Shown piece after piece: positions 1 through 7,129 of a stretch of 22,155 nt of DNA. The notes below the pieces were generated by a model. It saw nothing but the letters and a program-made list of their open reading frames with translations. It was not told the origin of the DNA and ran no database searches. The first letter of the stretch is position 1; each line of letters begins with the position of its first letter. Source of the DNA: Gemmatimonadaceae bacterium (lineage in GTDB: Bacteria > Gemmatimonadota > Gemmatimonadetes > Gemmatimonadales > Gemmatimonadaceae); contig JACDDZ010000005.1 in assembly GCA_013816695.1 (NCBI GenBank), forward strand, positions 1 to 22,155. Direction: 5' to 3'. A program made the position numbers and the translations under genes.

Positions 1-485
1 AGCTTCCGGCCGAACTGACGCTCCTTGCCAAGGCCCTGTTTAATCTCGACGCCGTCACCCGCGCGCTGGACAAGAACTTCAATCCAACCGAGACGATTCG
101 CGAATACACATCGGAGATTGCAAACGAACGCGCAAAGCGTGATCTGTCGCCTGCGCGACTGTTCAAGATTGCGACCGAGACATCGGACCTGATCGCTGCG
201 CTCCCGCACCGCCTGGATGTTGTTACAGCACGCATGGCGTCGAACGACTTTGCGGTGCGGGTCGATACTCCGCAGCTAGGCAAGCTTTTGGACGGAATGC
301 AGAAAATCGCAAACCGGGTATTCACGGGACTCGTACTGGCCGGGCTCCTTGTCGCGAGCGGGCAGCTTCTGCCCTACTGGCGCAGACTCGGCCTTGCCGG
401 ATTCGTCATCGCGGCCGCAATAGCGATCTACATGATTGGAAGTATCGTCATCACCGATCGGCGGGGAAAGCAGATAAACCGCTAG
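1..485 (+). CDS. ABC1/UbiB-family kinase-like protein, C-terminal part
   Basis: This is the 3' end of a gene that begins before the window; the frame is open from base 3 to the TAG at 483-485, about 160 codons. Visible features are a helical stretch (LLAKALFNLDAVTRALDKNF), the segment DLIAALPHRLDVVTARMASN, and two C-terminal transmembrane helices (near VFTGLVLAGLLVASGQL and LAGFVIAAAIAIYMIGSIVI). This is the usual tail of ABC1/UbiB/AarF proteins, atypical kinase-like ATPases linked to quinone synthesis and membrane lipid handling. The catalytic motifs lie upstream of the window, so activity cannot be judged. An ATG at 234 is internal, not the gene start. Family assignment rests on the tail alone, so it is good but not certain. 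Confidence 0.72.
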   Translation, partial: LPAELTLLAKALFNLDAVTRALDKNFNPTETIREYTSEIANERAKRDLSPARLFKIATETSDLIAALPHRLDVVTARMASNDFAVRVDTPQLGKLLDGMQKIANRVFTGLVLAGLLVASGQLLPYWRRLGLAGFVIAAAIAIYMIGSIVITDRRGKQINR

Positions 486-558
486 ATCCGGTCATACGTC
501 ACATTACGTATTGGCCACTTTTGCCCGGTGGCACACTCTTGGGAACAACAAACCTTCC

Positions 559-563
559 AGGAG
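559..563 (+). promoter_or_regulatory. Ribosome binding site of the exported protein at 569
   Basis: AGGAG lies five bases before the ATG at 569. It selects that ATG over the in-frame TTG at 521. The signal peptide also begins at this ATG. Confidence 0.7.
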
Positions 564-568
564 TTCAA

Positions 569-1096
569 ATGCGCAAACTCTTCGTGCCTCTCGTTGCAAC
601 CCTCGTCGTTGCATGTTCGTCCGCCGCCGTCGCTCAATCCACTGTACGCGAAGGGGCACGCGTCAGGATCACGGAACGGGGCTCGCATCGAATCTCTGGC
701 GTAGTGCAGTCGTCCACAGCCGATTCGATCGTCTTGTATGCAGAACCAAATGGCGCAAAGATGAGTTTCGCTCGCTCGCGGATTGAATCGATGCAGACGA
801 GCGAAGGGAAGTCGGCTTCAAAGGGAGCCGTGAAGGGCGGTCTGTGGGGAGCCGGAGTCATGGCCGCAGGCGGGGGGCTTGTACTCGCAATGACCGCGAA
901 TGAAGACAACTTCGAACAGGTCTACGGTGAAGGTCAGGGCCGGGGCGCATACTTTGGAACCAGTGTTCTAGCCGGTGCAATGTTTGGCGCCGCAATTGGG
1001 GCAGTATTGCGGTCAGAGCGGTGGCAAGAGGTCTCTGTTCAACCGGTTGTCGGAGTGCGGTCCGCGGGAATGCGGGTCAGCTTCAGCGTTCGGTAA
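569..1096 (+). CDS. Small exported protein with beta-barrel-like domain and glycine zipper
   Basis: Function unknown; 175 residues. The N-terminus (MRKLFVPLVATLVVACSSAA) is a signal peptide. Cleavage could follow AVA, or a lipobox VVAC could make it a lipoprotein. Residues about 26-75 (REGARVRITERG...HRISGVV...ADSIVLY) resemble a small SH3/Sm-like beta barrel of the kind seen in secreted proteins of this bacterial group. Next come a Gly/Ala-rich helix (GAVKGGLWGAGVMAAGGGL) and a second zipper-like segment (YFGTSVLAGAMFGAAIGAVL) followed by SERWQEV. Envelope location is therefore likely. The start is fixed by the AGGAG at 559-563. Its 3' end overlaps the convergent apbE-like gene by 14 bases. 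Gene reality is well supported; function is not. Confidence 0.75.
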   Translation: MRKLFVPLVATLVVACSSAAVAQSTVREGARVRITERGSHRISGVVQSSTADSIVLYAEPNGAKMSFARSRIESMQTSEGKSASKGAVKGGLWGAGVMAAGGGLVLAMTANEDNFEQVYGEGQGRGAYFGTSVLAGAMFGAAIGAVLRSERWQEVSVQPVVGVRSAGMRVSFSVR

Positions 1097-2111
1097 ACGC
1101 TGGAGTAAATCGGAACAGGAGGGCCGCCTTTGCAGAGAGGTATACATGATCACGCGTGACGGCTCCATTCCCAGGGTCGTTGACGATGACTGCGCCGACG
1201 GTTCCAAGCGAATCTGCAACCCGGATCCCGGCGCAGGCACCCATGAGCATGAGAGTGGCCGACATCCCGTCACTCCACTCCCCTGTAGGGGCAACTGCGG
1301 AAGCTGACAGCACGCCTCGGGACGGCATTCCGGTTGTCACGTCGATGAGGTGCGAGTATCGTCGTCCATGAAGAACAAAAAAGTTCTCGTAGTCACCCGA
1401 GGTAGCGACCGCACCCGAATCCAGGGTAACAAACCCCAGGAGCCTTTGGTCGTCACGGGGATGGACAATTCCGATACGCCATTTTCCGTCTTCAGCAGGT
1501 GACTTGCCGAAGACGAGCACGTTCCCACCGAGGTCTATCATTCCGGCACTGGTCCCGCGCATCTCCTTCCGTGCCAGATCCAGGGCGTAACCCTTCGCAA
1601 TTCCTCCGAGATCAAGCGTCATCCCTTTTTTTCCTAACCGTACAGTTTGCCTCGCACTGTCGATAGTCGCTTGTCCAAGTCCCGTGAGCGCACGAGCGGA
1701 ATCGATGCTCTGGCGTGCTGGAAGGGTTCCCGACGCGATCGCGTTTTTCCAGAGCGTGGTTAGCGGTCCTGCCGTTGGATCGAAAAGGCCACCGGATAAT
1801 CCCCAGTACTCGCGCGCGTGTAGAAGCACATGAATGGTTTCTTTCGAAACGCGGACAGGGCTTTCAGGTGACCTGGCAATGCGCGCTACATCGCTGGTAT
1901 TCCGGTAGCTGCTCATCAACGAATCCACCAGGATGACCGCAGCGTGTCCTCGCTGGACTGCGGAGAGCATTTCAAGGGAGTCGGTTCCCCAGACAGTGAT
2001 AGTCAGCATCGTGCCCATTATCGGCCACGCTCGCCTGATTTCAATCTGAGAAGGTTTGGGCAGCGGCGTGCAGCTAATGGCCGCCATAAGGATAGCGGCG
2101 AGGGTTTTCAC
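1083..2111 (-). CDS. apbE: FAD:protein FMN transferase (ApbE family), probable lipoprotein
   Basis: ApbE enzymes move FMN from FAD onto a Ser/Thr of exported flavoproteins, using Mg2+. Family motifs appear in order: PIMGTMLTITVWG near the N-terminus, GGLFDPTAGPLTTLW, LDLGGIAKGYALD, MIDLGGNVLVFG, then VATSGDY, SHLIDVTTGMPSRG and WSDGMSATLMLMG, which hold the flavin and metal site. I chose the GTG at 2111, whose GTGA overlaps the upstream stop, over the GTG at 2138. The shorter form has 342 residues and begins with a compact hydrophobic signal ending in AAISC, a plausible though not ideal lipobox. It is last in an operon whose second gene carries an FMN attachment motif, its likely substrate. 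All visible motifs are intact. Confidence 0.92.
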   Translation of the reverse strand: MKTLAAILMAAISCTPLPKPSQIEIRRAWPIMGTMLTITVWGTDSLEMLSAVQRGHAAVILVDSLMSSYRNTSDVARIARSPESPVRVSKETIHVLLHAREYWGLSGGLFDPTAGPLTTLWKNAIASGTLPARQSIDSARALTGLGQATIDSARQTVRLGKKGMTLDLGGIAKGYALDLARKEMRGTSAGMIDLGGNVLVFGKSPAEDGKWRIGIVHPRDDQRLLGFVTLDSGAVATSGDYENFFVLHGRRYSHLIDVTTGMPSRGVLSASAVAPTGEWSDGMSATLMLMGACAGIRVADSLGTVGAVIVNDPGNGAVTRDHVYLSAKAALLFRFTPAFTER

Positions 2112-2629
2112 CCTTTGGCCGGCTCCTTGTACACCCACATCTCGTAGGTCGGAACAGCGAACAGCACCAGGATCGCCACGCTCATCATTACATAATTGGC
2201 GATCTGGAGCACCGCAAACGATGGCGATACAAACCTTATTAGATATGGAACTGCCAGGTCGATAGCAACACTCGAAAAGCTCGCAACGTAAACCGTGATC
2301 TTCAGACTGTCACGCACCCGGGTAAGTGCGAAAATATGACAGAGAATAAAAAACAGGAACGGCTGTGAAAAGGCGTGAGGGTGGGTGACATCCAGCATTT
2401 CCTTTAGGGTGCGCGCAAAAAGCAGCTCGTCTCCCGGTTTCGCACCCATTTCGTTTCCAAGGTACCACTGCTGCGCACCAAGCACCGTGAGCTTCGTTCT
2501 CACGCGATACATCACGATGCCAATCAGAGTCGCGATCAGCATCATCGTATTGAAGAGCGTCAGCAGTACCCTTGTGGCGAGGGGAGCACGCCAAAGTTTG
2601 AACTGCTGATAGGCGAAATACTGCGTCAC
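2108..2629 (-). CDS. Four-helix inner-membrane protein of the flavin operon, function unknown
   Basis: This 173-residue protein has four predicted transmembrane helices, near residues 21-42, 87-104, 110-132 and 138-166. Between helices 1 and 2 is a loop of about 45 residues ending in DVTHPHAFSQP, and helix 2 contains FILCHIFALTR. The three histidines (H83, H85, H98), at or inside the membrane edge, could bind heme or metal, but this is inference. The start is GTG at 2629, four bases after the stop of the FMN-binding gene, and its stop overlaps the start of apbE. I recall similar HxH proteins beside FMN-binding and ApbE genes but cannot name the family. A role passing electrons between the quinone pool and the flavoprotein is the best guess. 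Confidence 0.8.
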   Translation of the reverse strand: MTQYFAYQQFKLWRAPLATRVLLTLFNTMMLIATLIGIVMYRVRTKLTVLGAQQWYLGNEMGAKPGDELLFARTLKEMLDVTHPHAFSQPFLFFILCHIFALTRVRDSLKITVYVASFSSVAIDLAVPYLIRFVSPSFAVLQIANYVMMSVAILVLFAVPTYEMWVYKEPAKG

Positions 2630-2633
2630 AGGT

Positions 2634-3200
2634 CTACTTCTGGACCGGAGGTCCGATCAAAACATTCAGTTCGGCGAGAACCCTTTTTACTCCAGAGTTC
2701 ATTGAACGAACTGAAATCGTCGCCCCGCTGATGTTAATGATGTCCCGGTTGGAGTCGATGGGATTTCGAACTGTCTTCCCGCGGTACTGCGACAGAAACC
2801 GCTTTCGTTTTATGTCCCCTCCACGCGATTCACGATAGACCAGCACCGCTACATCGCGGATGGCCAGAGCGGGAGTCACCCCCACCATAAAAGTTATCGG
2901 CCTGTATTTCCCGATCTCCTCAGTGACAACTGCATAGCCTGCGAGTTTGCCGGCTGCATCCCAAACTCGCGTAATTTCTCTTGGTTCATCTGACACCGGA
3001 CGCCCGAGCTGGAGCGCAAGAGAACGGACAGAGGCAGGAGTCAGCACACGCGTTTCGGCAGCCGTCCTGGCCGCCTCGGGAAATATTTCCTTGAGCGCCT
3101 GTGTGGGCGTTTGAAGGACTTCCTGAGCTTGACCGCTCGTCGGCGCCGCGGCAAGCGCGAGCCCAACCGCAATGCCCGAAATCAGACCTTTGTAAATCAG
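2634..3200 (-). CDS. Exported FMN-binding-domain protein (NqrC/RnfG-like)
   Basis: The protein has a signal peptide (IYKGLISGIAVGLALAAA, then GQA before the mature part) and a domain ending in INISGATISVRSM. SGAT matches the motif whose threonine receives covalent FMN from ApbE in NqrC and RnfG. The Asp common three residues before the Ser is Ile here, with Asn two before it. The open frame extends to a GTG at 3281, but that would add 27 Arg-rich residues ahead of the signal peptide. A CTG at 3200 overlaps the porin stop as CTGA and gives a normal signal peptide, so I prefer it; there is no ATG, GTG or TTG between. The mature protein of about 160 residues is predicted periplasmic and the substrate of the downstream ApbE. 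The start is uncertain. Confidence 0.82.
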   Translation of the reverse strand: MIYKGLISGIAVGLALAAAPTSGQAQEVLQTPTQALKEIFPEAARTAAETRVLTPASVRSLALQLGRPVSDEPREITRVWDAAGKLAGYAVVTEEIGKYRPITFMVGVTPALAIRDVAVLVYRESRGGDIKRKRFLSQYRGKTVRNPIDSNRDIINISGATISVRSMNSGVKRVLAELNVLIGPPVQK

Positions 3201-4531
3201 AAGTAGCTCGCCATCGAGAGGCGAAGCGCGCGGTCGCCAGACTTTCTGGTATCGGTCCCTGCGGCGGTTGCCCAGTTCCACTGGAAGTCGGCCTTGAGAA
3301 CCGATTCGCCTACAGGTCGCCAGTTGATTCCGAGCGTAACGCGTTCGCGAGTATCGCCGGCCGCATCACGATCGAAATCAACGCGATCGTACCTCACGAC
3401 CCCGGTAAAGACAGAGGTTGCCTTGGGAGCAAGAATGCCGCTCCCAAAGTGCAGATTCCCCTGCACGTACAGGCCGGATTGCGCATCAGCCACTCCGGTC
3501 GCACGAAGTGTCGCCGGCAGATCCGCGCTGAGCTGCGAGTACTCTCCAAGAAGTTCCACCGGACCACGCTGCAGAGTTGCGTCCAGCGCGGCAATGGTCA
3601 GACGTTCGTTCCCCCTGAAGGCGCCATCGCGGGATGCGAATGCTCCGGTATGTGCCGAAGCGCCAAGCTCGAGGCCGAGAAAGGGACTAAATGCAAGACG
3701 CCCAACGAATGACTTGGCATTGTTGTTGTCCTCCTCGCCAATGCTCCTTCCATCGCGGACCCGAACTCCGTCTTCGGTGATGATGTGGCTCGTAAAGCCG
3801 TTCACAAGATACGCTTCATACGAAAGCACGGCGCGTTCGGACGGATACACTGTCCCGAAGAATCCAAAACCGGGTTCACTCAGAGTTGTGGGAATGATAT
3901 CCCGGTGCATGAGTGGCCGATCGGTTAGATCGTTGATTGGTGAATCGTGCACCAGATTGAACCTGCCAAGCGGAGAGAGAAGCAGGCCTCCGCGAACATT
4001 GAATGCTTCGCTCAGCGTATAGTCGAGCGTAGCAAACTCGACTTCCACCGCTCCACCGCCTTCTGCAACACCATCCTCAACTTCGATTCTCGGAGCATGC
4101 TCGAACTCGATCTCTGTCCCGAAATGCAGCTGATCGGTGATTTCAGCGAATATGAATGGAATGAGCCGTTGCTGATCGAAAACGCTGGTCTTCTTCGTAA
4201 AGTTGTTTCTGTACTCAAAATCAACGTACCCACCAAGCGCTGTTCGGTTTCCAAACTTGGCTACGAATGGCTTGCCATAAATTCCGCGGGCGCTGGAAAT
4301 TTTACGTTTTGCTGAATCGCTGGTGGTTGCTGGAGCGGTCTGTTCAGTGCGCTCATCGATCTCCATGAGACGCTCTTCCTGACGTGCGGCGGTGGCCTTG
4401 AGCGTTTCGATTTCCCGTCGAAGGCGTGCTACTTCGGCTGCAAGTGAATCCGTTGACGAGGCGTTCTGCGCGCGTCCTGGCGTTGCGTGGAGAATTAAGG
4501 CGACTGCGACGAGAAAAAAGCAAATCCGCAT
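3197..4531 (-). CDS. Outer-membrane porin, OprO/P-like, with N-terminal coiled coil
   Basis: First gene of the flavin operon; 444 residues from the ATG at 4531. The signal peptide is MRICFFLVAVALILHATPGR followed by AQ. Next is a heptad-rich coiled coil (LAAEVARLRREIETLKATAA), as in trimeric porins that anchor to peptidoglycan. The rest alternates short beta strands, with GGYVDFEYRNNF, QRLIPFIFAEITDQLHFGTE and a late segment VTLGINWRPVGESVLKADF. The C-terminus is SMASYF, with the terminal aromatic residue used for outer-membrane assembly. It resembles phosphate-selective-type porins, but substrate cannot be read from sequence. A TTG at 4597 is in frame, but the signal peptide fixes the ATG. 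No clear Shine-Dalgarno precedes it. Its stop overlaps the start of the FMN-binding gene. Confidence 0.82.
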   Translation of the reverse strand: MRICFFLVAVALILHATPGRAQNASSTDSLAAEVARLRREIETLKATAARQEERLMEIDERTEQTAPATTSDSAKRKISSARGIYGKPFVAKFGNRTALGGYVDFEYRNNFTKKTSVFDQQRLIPFIFAEITDQLHFGTEIEFEHAPRIEVEDGVAEGGGAVEVEFATLDYTLSEAFNVRGGLLLSPLGRFNLVHDSPINDLTDRPLMHRDIIPTTLSEPGFGFFGTVYPSERAVLSYEAYLVNGFTSHIITEDGVRVRDGRSIGEEDNNNAKSFVGRLAFSPFLGLELGASAHTGAFASRDGAFRGNERLTIAALDATLQRGPVELLGEYSQLSADLPATLRATGVADAQSGLYVQGNLHFGSGILAPKATSVFTGVVRYDRVDFDRDAAGDTRERVTLGINWRPVGESVLKADFQWNWATAAGTDTRKSGDRALRLSMASYF

Positions 4532-4568
4532 AACTGAGAATCGGTCGAAGGTTCGGAAATTTCCCCGA

Positions 4569-4597
4569 AACCTAGACTCCCTATCTAATCCCGTCAA
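4569..4597 (-). promoter_or_regulatory. Possible promoter of the flavin operon
   Basis: On the minus strand TTGACG (4597-4592) is followed after 17 bases by TAGGTT (4574-4569), which lies about 38 bases before the porin ATG. The -35 element is good and the -10 poor, so this is tentative. It overlaps the dyad at 4588-4610. Confidence 0.35.
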
Positions 4598-4610
4598 GTT
4601 TTGTCGGGAT
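4588..4610. promoter_or_regulatory. Dyad overlapping the flavin-operon -35 element
   Basis: An inverted repeat reads ATCCCG-T-CAA-GTT-TTG-T-CGGGAT on the plus strand: six plus three paired bases around one mismatch. It lies between the aminotransferase stop and the porin start and covers the candidate -35. It could be an operator, or a weak terminator of the serine cluster; no T-run follows on the minus strand, which favours the operator. Confidence 0.4.
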
Positions 4611-4622
4611 TAAACCAAATCC

Positions 4623-5702
4623 TTATATCACAAGCACTTGTGTAGTGGCGCGGTCACACGCATCAAGGCAGCGCCGCACTGTATCAACTGTGTGATCGCC
4701 CATGTGGCCGATCCGGAAAGTGCTGGATTTGAGCTTGCCGTATCCGGTTCCTAGCGTGATCCCCTGTTCGGCCACGCGATCCAGGAATTTGTTCATGTCG
4801 ACGCCCTTAGGGAGCTCGATGCAGCTGACAGTCGGCGAGCGTCCCGCGGGTACGGCTACGATTCGCAGGCCGGTGCGGTCTGCCCACTGAATCACTTCCT
4901 TCTGCATGGCGCGGTGGCGCGCCCATCTCACCTCCATCCCCTCGGCGAGAATCCTTTTCAACTGGAAGTCGAGCGCGAAATAGAGCGAGATCGCAGGCGT
5001 ATTCGGTGCCTGCCGGTTTAGCGTGGACTCCTCGTACTCTACCAGGTCGAAATACGCGCCGCGATTTTTCGTGCTTCGGGCGAGCTGCATGAATTTTTCG
5101 GAGGCGACCGAAAATGCGAGTCCCGGCGGAAGCGCCAGCGCCTTCTGGGATCCCGTAAGCACATAGTCCAGGCCCCACTCGTCGAATCTCAGCTCGGCAC
5201 CCGCGAGGCCGCTGACTGAGTCGATCAGGCAGAGAGTGTTCTGCTTGTGGGCTGCGTCTGAAAGAGCGCGAACATCATTCAGTGCCCCTGAGGATGTCTC
5301 GGAATGCGCGACAGTAACTGCCGCAAATTTCCCAGCCGAGAGCCGGCGCTCGAGCTCGGCGACATCATGTATTTCTCCCCAGGGGACTTCGTACCGCTCG
5401 ACTTCCCGCTCGCATGATTCCGCAATGTTCGCAAACCGTTCGGAAAACGCGCCATCCACCAGGGACAGGATTTTTCCCGCCGGCGCACACCGGATCGCCG
5501 CCTCCATCATTCCTGTTCCTGATGATGTGCTTACGAATACCGGACGCTCCGTCACGAACACCTGCTTCATCCCGTCCTGGACCCGCACAAAAATCTTTTC
5601 GAATTCGGGGCCGCGATGCGAAATCATCGGCTGGGCCATCGCCTTCAATACGTCGGGATGTACTTCGGTGGGGCCCGGCAGAAAAAAAGTGCCAAATGTC
5701 AT
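4623..5702 (-). CDS. Class V aminotransferase, probable phosphoserine aminotransferase substitute
   Basis: A PLP-dependent enzyme of the alanine-glyoxylate/serine-pyruvate aminotransferase type, 359 residues, about the usual length. Visible are FLPGPTEVHPDVL at the N-terminus, STSSGTG (phosphate binding, about 58-64), HSETSSG, the cofactor Asp in LIDSVSGLAG (D161), the Schiff-base lysine in TGSQKALALPPG (K187), and FRIGHMGD near the C-terminus with a candidate carboxylate-binding Arg (R330). It starts at an ATG whose ATGA overlaps the stop of the SerB-like gene. With SerA and SerB in the same cluster and no classical SerC here, the likely reaction is 3-phosphohydroxypyruvate plus glutamate to phosphoserine plus 2-oxoglutarate. 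Glyoxylate or serine transamination remains possible. Confidence 0.85.
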   Translation of the reverse strand: MTFGTFFLPGPTEVHPDVLKAMAQPMISHRGPEFEKIFVRVQDGMKQVFVTERPVFVSTSSGTGMMEAAIRCAPAGKILSLVDGAFSERFANIAESCEREVERYEVPWGEIHDVAELERRLSAGKFAAVTVAHSETSSGALNDVRALSDAAHKQNTLCLIDSVSGLAGAELRFDEWGLDYVLTGSQKALALPPGLAFSVASEKFMQLARSTKNRGAYFDLVEYEESTLNRQAPNTPAISLYFALDFQLKRILAEGMEVRWARHRAMQKEVIQWADRTGLRIVAVPAGRSPTVSCIELPKGVDMNKFLDRVAEQGITLGTGYGKLKSSTFRIGHMGDHTVDTVRRCLDACDRATTQVLVI

Positions 5703-6346
5703 GCTGAAATGTGCTCAAAAAGCTGGGAGAAAGAAGTGATCTCGAAGTTCGCAAGCTCCACGATCTTCTCCCTGCGCACAGCGCCCGTAAAGGCGGCAAA
5801 GCTATCCACCACCGGCTTGACTTCCGCGTCGGTCATCCCGTCGCCTACAAGAAGAATTGGGCGGTCGAGCTTCAACCCTGACACAACGGTTCTCTTTCCA
5901 AGCTGTCTCGAACAGGGATGTTGGTGGTCATAGCCCGCATATTCTCCATTTTCGTCGAAGAATACCGGCACCGCGTGCACATCCGCCGACGAAATTCCTA
6001 CATGAGAGGCGAGATGAAGCACCGGCTCGAGCATTCCCCCGCTCACGATCATTACTCGGGCACCGGCTGCCATTAGTCTCGCAACCGCCTGTTCCGCGCC
6101 AGGCGAAATATTGTCGACGTATGCAAGGGCAAGGGACTGCATCTCCTCACGCGTGGGACGGACCGCATCGAGCCTTGCAGCGTAGACGCCGTCAAACTCA
6201 AGCTCCCCACGCATTGCGCGCTCAGTGACGTCGTTGATTCGCGCAAAAACTTCCTCTCCGCGCAGCCGCGCAAGCCATTCGATTCCTTCGATGCGGCTGA
6301 GAGTAGAGTCAACGTCCAGTATGATCGTACTAAACTTCAAAGTCAC
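5699..6346 (-). CDS. serB: SerB-like HAD phosphatase (phosphoserine phosphatase)
   Basis: HAD-IB phosphatase that should release L-serine from phosphoserine, the last step of the pathway. From the GTG at 6346 it has 215 residues. Motif I is IILDVDSTL (D11 nucleophile, D13 acid/base), followed by EGIEWLARL. The substrate-cap segment is NDVTERAMRGELEFDGVYAA, very like known SerB. Motif II is IVSGGM, motif III contains GKR, and motif IV is LLVGDGMTDAE. The frame extends to a TTG at 6388, and a TTG at 6340 is also possible. I prefer 6346 because the DxD motif normally lies close to the N-terminus; no clear ribosome site decides it. Its stop overlaps the aminotransferase start, so the two are coupled. 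Confidence 0.86.
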   Translation of the reverse strand: MTLKFSTIILDVDSTLSRIEGIEWLARLRGEEVFARINDVTERAMRGELEFDGVYAARLDAVRPTREEMQSLALAYVDNISPGAEQAVARLMAAGARVMIVSGGMLEPVLHLASHVGISSADVHAVPVFFDENGEYAGYDHQHPCSRQLGKRTVVSGLKLDRPILLVGDGMTDAEVKPVVDSFAAFTGAVRREKIVELANFEITSFSQLFEHISA

Positions 6347-6406
6347 AGTTACCGCGTTACTGGAACGAAACTGCAAGAAGCTGGGCAAGTAGCTGCGCCG
6401 CAGCCT

Positions 6407-6952
6407 CTAAACGCCCAGGAATAGATCCTCAAGCTCGATCACCACGCGCACTCCCTGAACTGGAGCTACCCACTCAAGAGTGTCTGTTCGCATCTCCGAG
6501 TACCCGAGCGCCCTGGAAATCTCCACGCTCTTTTCGCGGCCATCAACGAGCCAGACTTCACTGACACCGAGCGCCAGATATGCGTCGCGCTTGAATTTCC
6601 TGTCATAAGTGCGAGAGGAACGACTCAGCACTTCGACGGCCAACCAATGTTCGGTCAAATTTTTCCAATCAGCCTTAGGTGAGAAGCGCGAAGGAATAAC
6701 AAGGATGTCAGGCTGAAGTTGTGTCTTCGGATGTTGGACAACGACGCCAGGTCCCAGAACATAACCGTGTCCTGGGGCTTGGACGCCTGTCAGGAATGCG
6801 CCATGAATCCGGCTTGCAATCAACTGATGCGCAAAGGATGGCGACGGAGTCACAAGCAGTACGCCGTCCAGCAGCTCGTACCGATTCCCGTCGTCGGGAA
6901 GCTGTTCGAGGTCTTCGACCGTATACCGCGGCATCGCGATCGCCATTCCCAT
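6407..6952 (-). CDS. Uma2-family (DUF820) restriction-endonuclease-fold protein
   Basis: A 181-residue protein with the PD-(D/E)xK-type arrangement of Uma2/DUF820 proteins. It has YELLDG near residue 25, PSPSFAHQL, QPDILVIP (P81, D82), LAVEVLS (E107), then a Lys-rich segment (DRKFKRDAYLALGVSEVWLV). These proteins are abundant in cyanobacteria and several environmental phyla. Their cellular role is unclear and nuclease activity is inferred from the fold. It interrupts the serine cluster between the FAD oxidase and the SerB-like gene. The start is the first of three closely spaced in-frame ATGs (residues 1, 3 and 7), none with a clear ribosome site. Family call is strong; role is unknown. Confidence 0.88.
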   Translation of the reverse strand: MGMAIAMPRYTVEDLEQLPDDGNRYELLDGVLLVTPSPSFAHQLIASRIHGAFLTGVQAPGHGYVLGPGVVVQHPKTQLQPDILVIPSRFSPKADWKNLTEHWLAVEVLSRSSRTYDRKFKRDAYLALGVSEVWLVDGREKSVEISRALGYSEMRTDTLEWVAPVQGVRVVIELEDLFLGV

Positions 6953-7045
6953 AGTCTACGCTCGGCGCATTGTGTTTGTCCACTCGGCACCATGCAACAT
7001 GGACAACATTGCGACGCCAGGCAGATTCAAATAGCATCGAGGCAA

Positions 7046-7129
7046 GTCATTATTGCGCACGACAAGGGTAGCTACGGAATTTCCGATCAAGTTCGTTATC
7101 GCGCCTCGCTCGTGAATCAATCCAAAGTC
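7046..7129 (-). pseudogene. Likely C-terminal remnant of a DctA-type dicarboxylate/cation symporter
   Basis: Reading the minus strand from 7129 gives DFGLIHERGAITNLIGNSVA followed by TLVVRNNDL. It aligns without gaps to the conserved last-helix segment of DctA as I remember it from E. coli (EARALTNLVGNGVATIVV), with about 12 of 18 positions identical. Only about 28 codons remain. The remnant abuts the stop codon of the FAD oxidase, and no other transporter helices are visible nearby, so it cannot work. It lies in the 175-base gap between the oxidase and the Uma2 gene. Chance similarity is possible because the match is short. Confidence 0.45.

Noticed and set aside
3200..3281. GTG at 3281 as start of the FMN-binding protein
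   Set aside because: It would put 27 charged residues before a clear signal peptide and deep inside porin coding sequence; retained only as the alternative.
3294..4022. Long plus-strand open frame of 242 codons inside the porin gene
   Set aside because: Low-complexity Arg/Ser/Pro-rich translation without domain features, opposite a gene with a signal peptide, coiled coil and beta-strand pattern.
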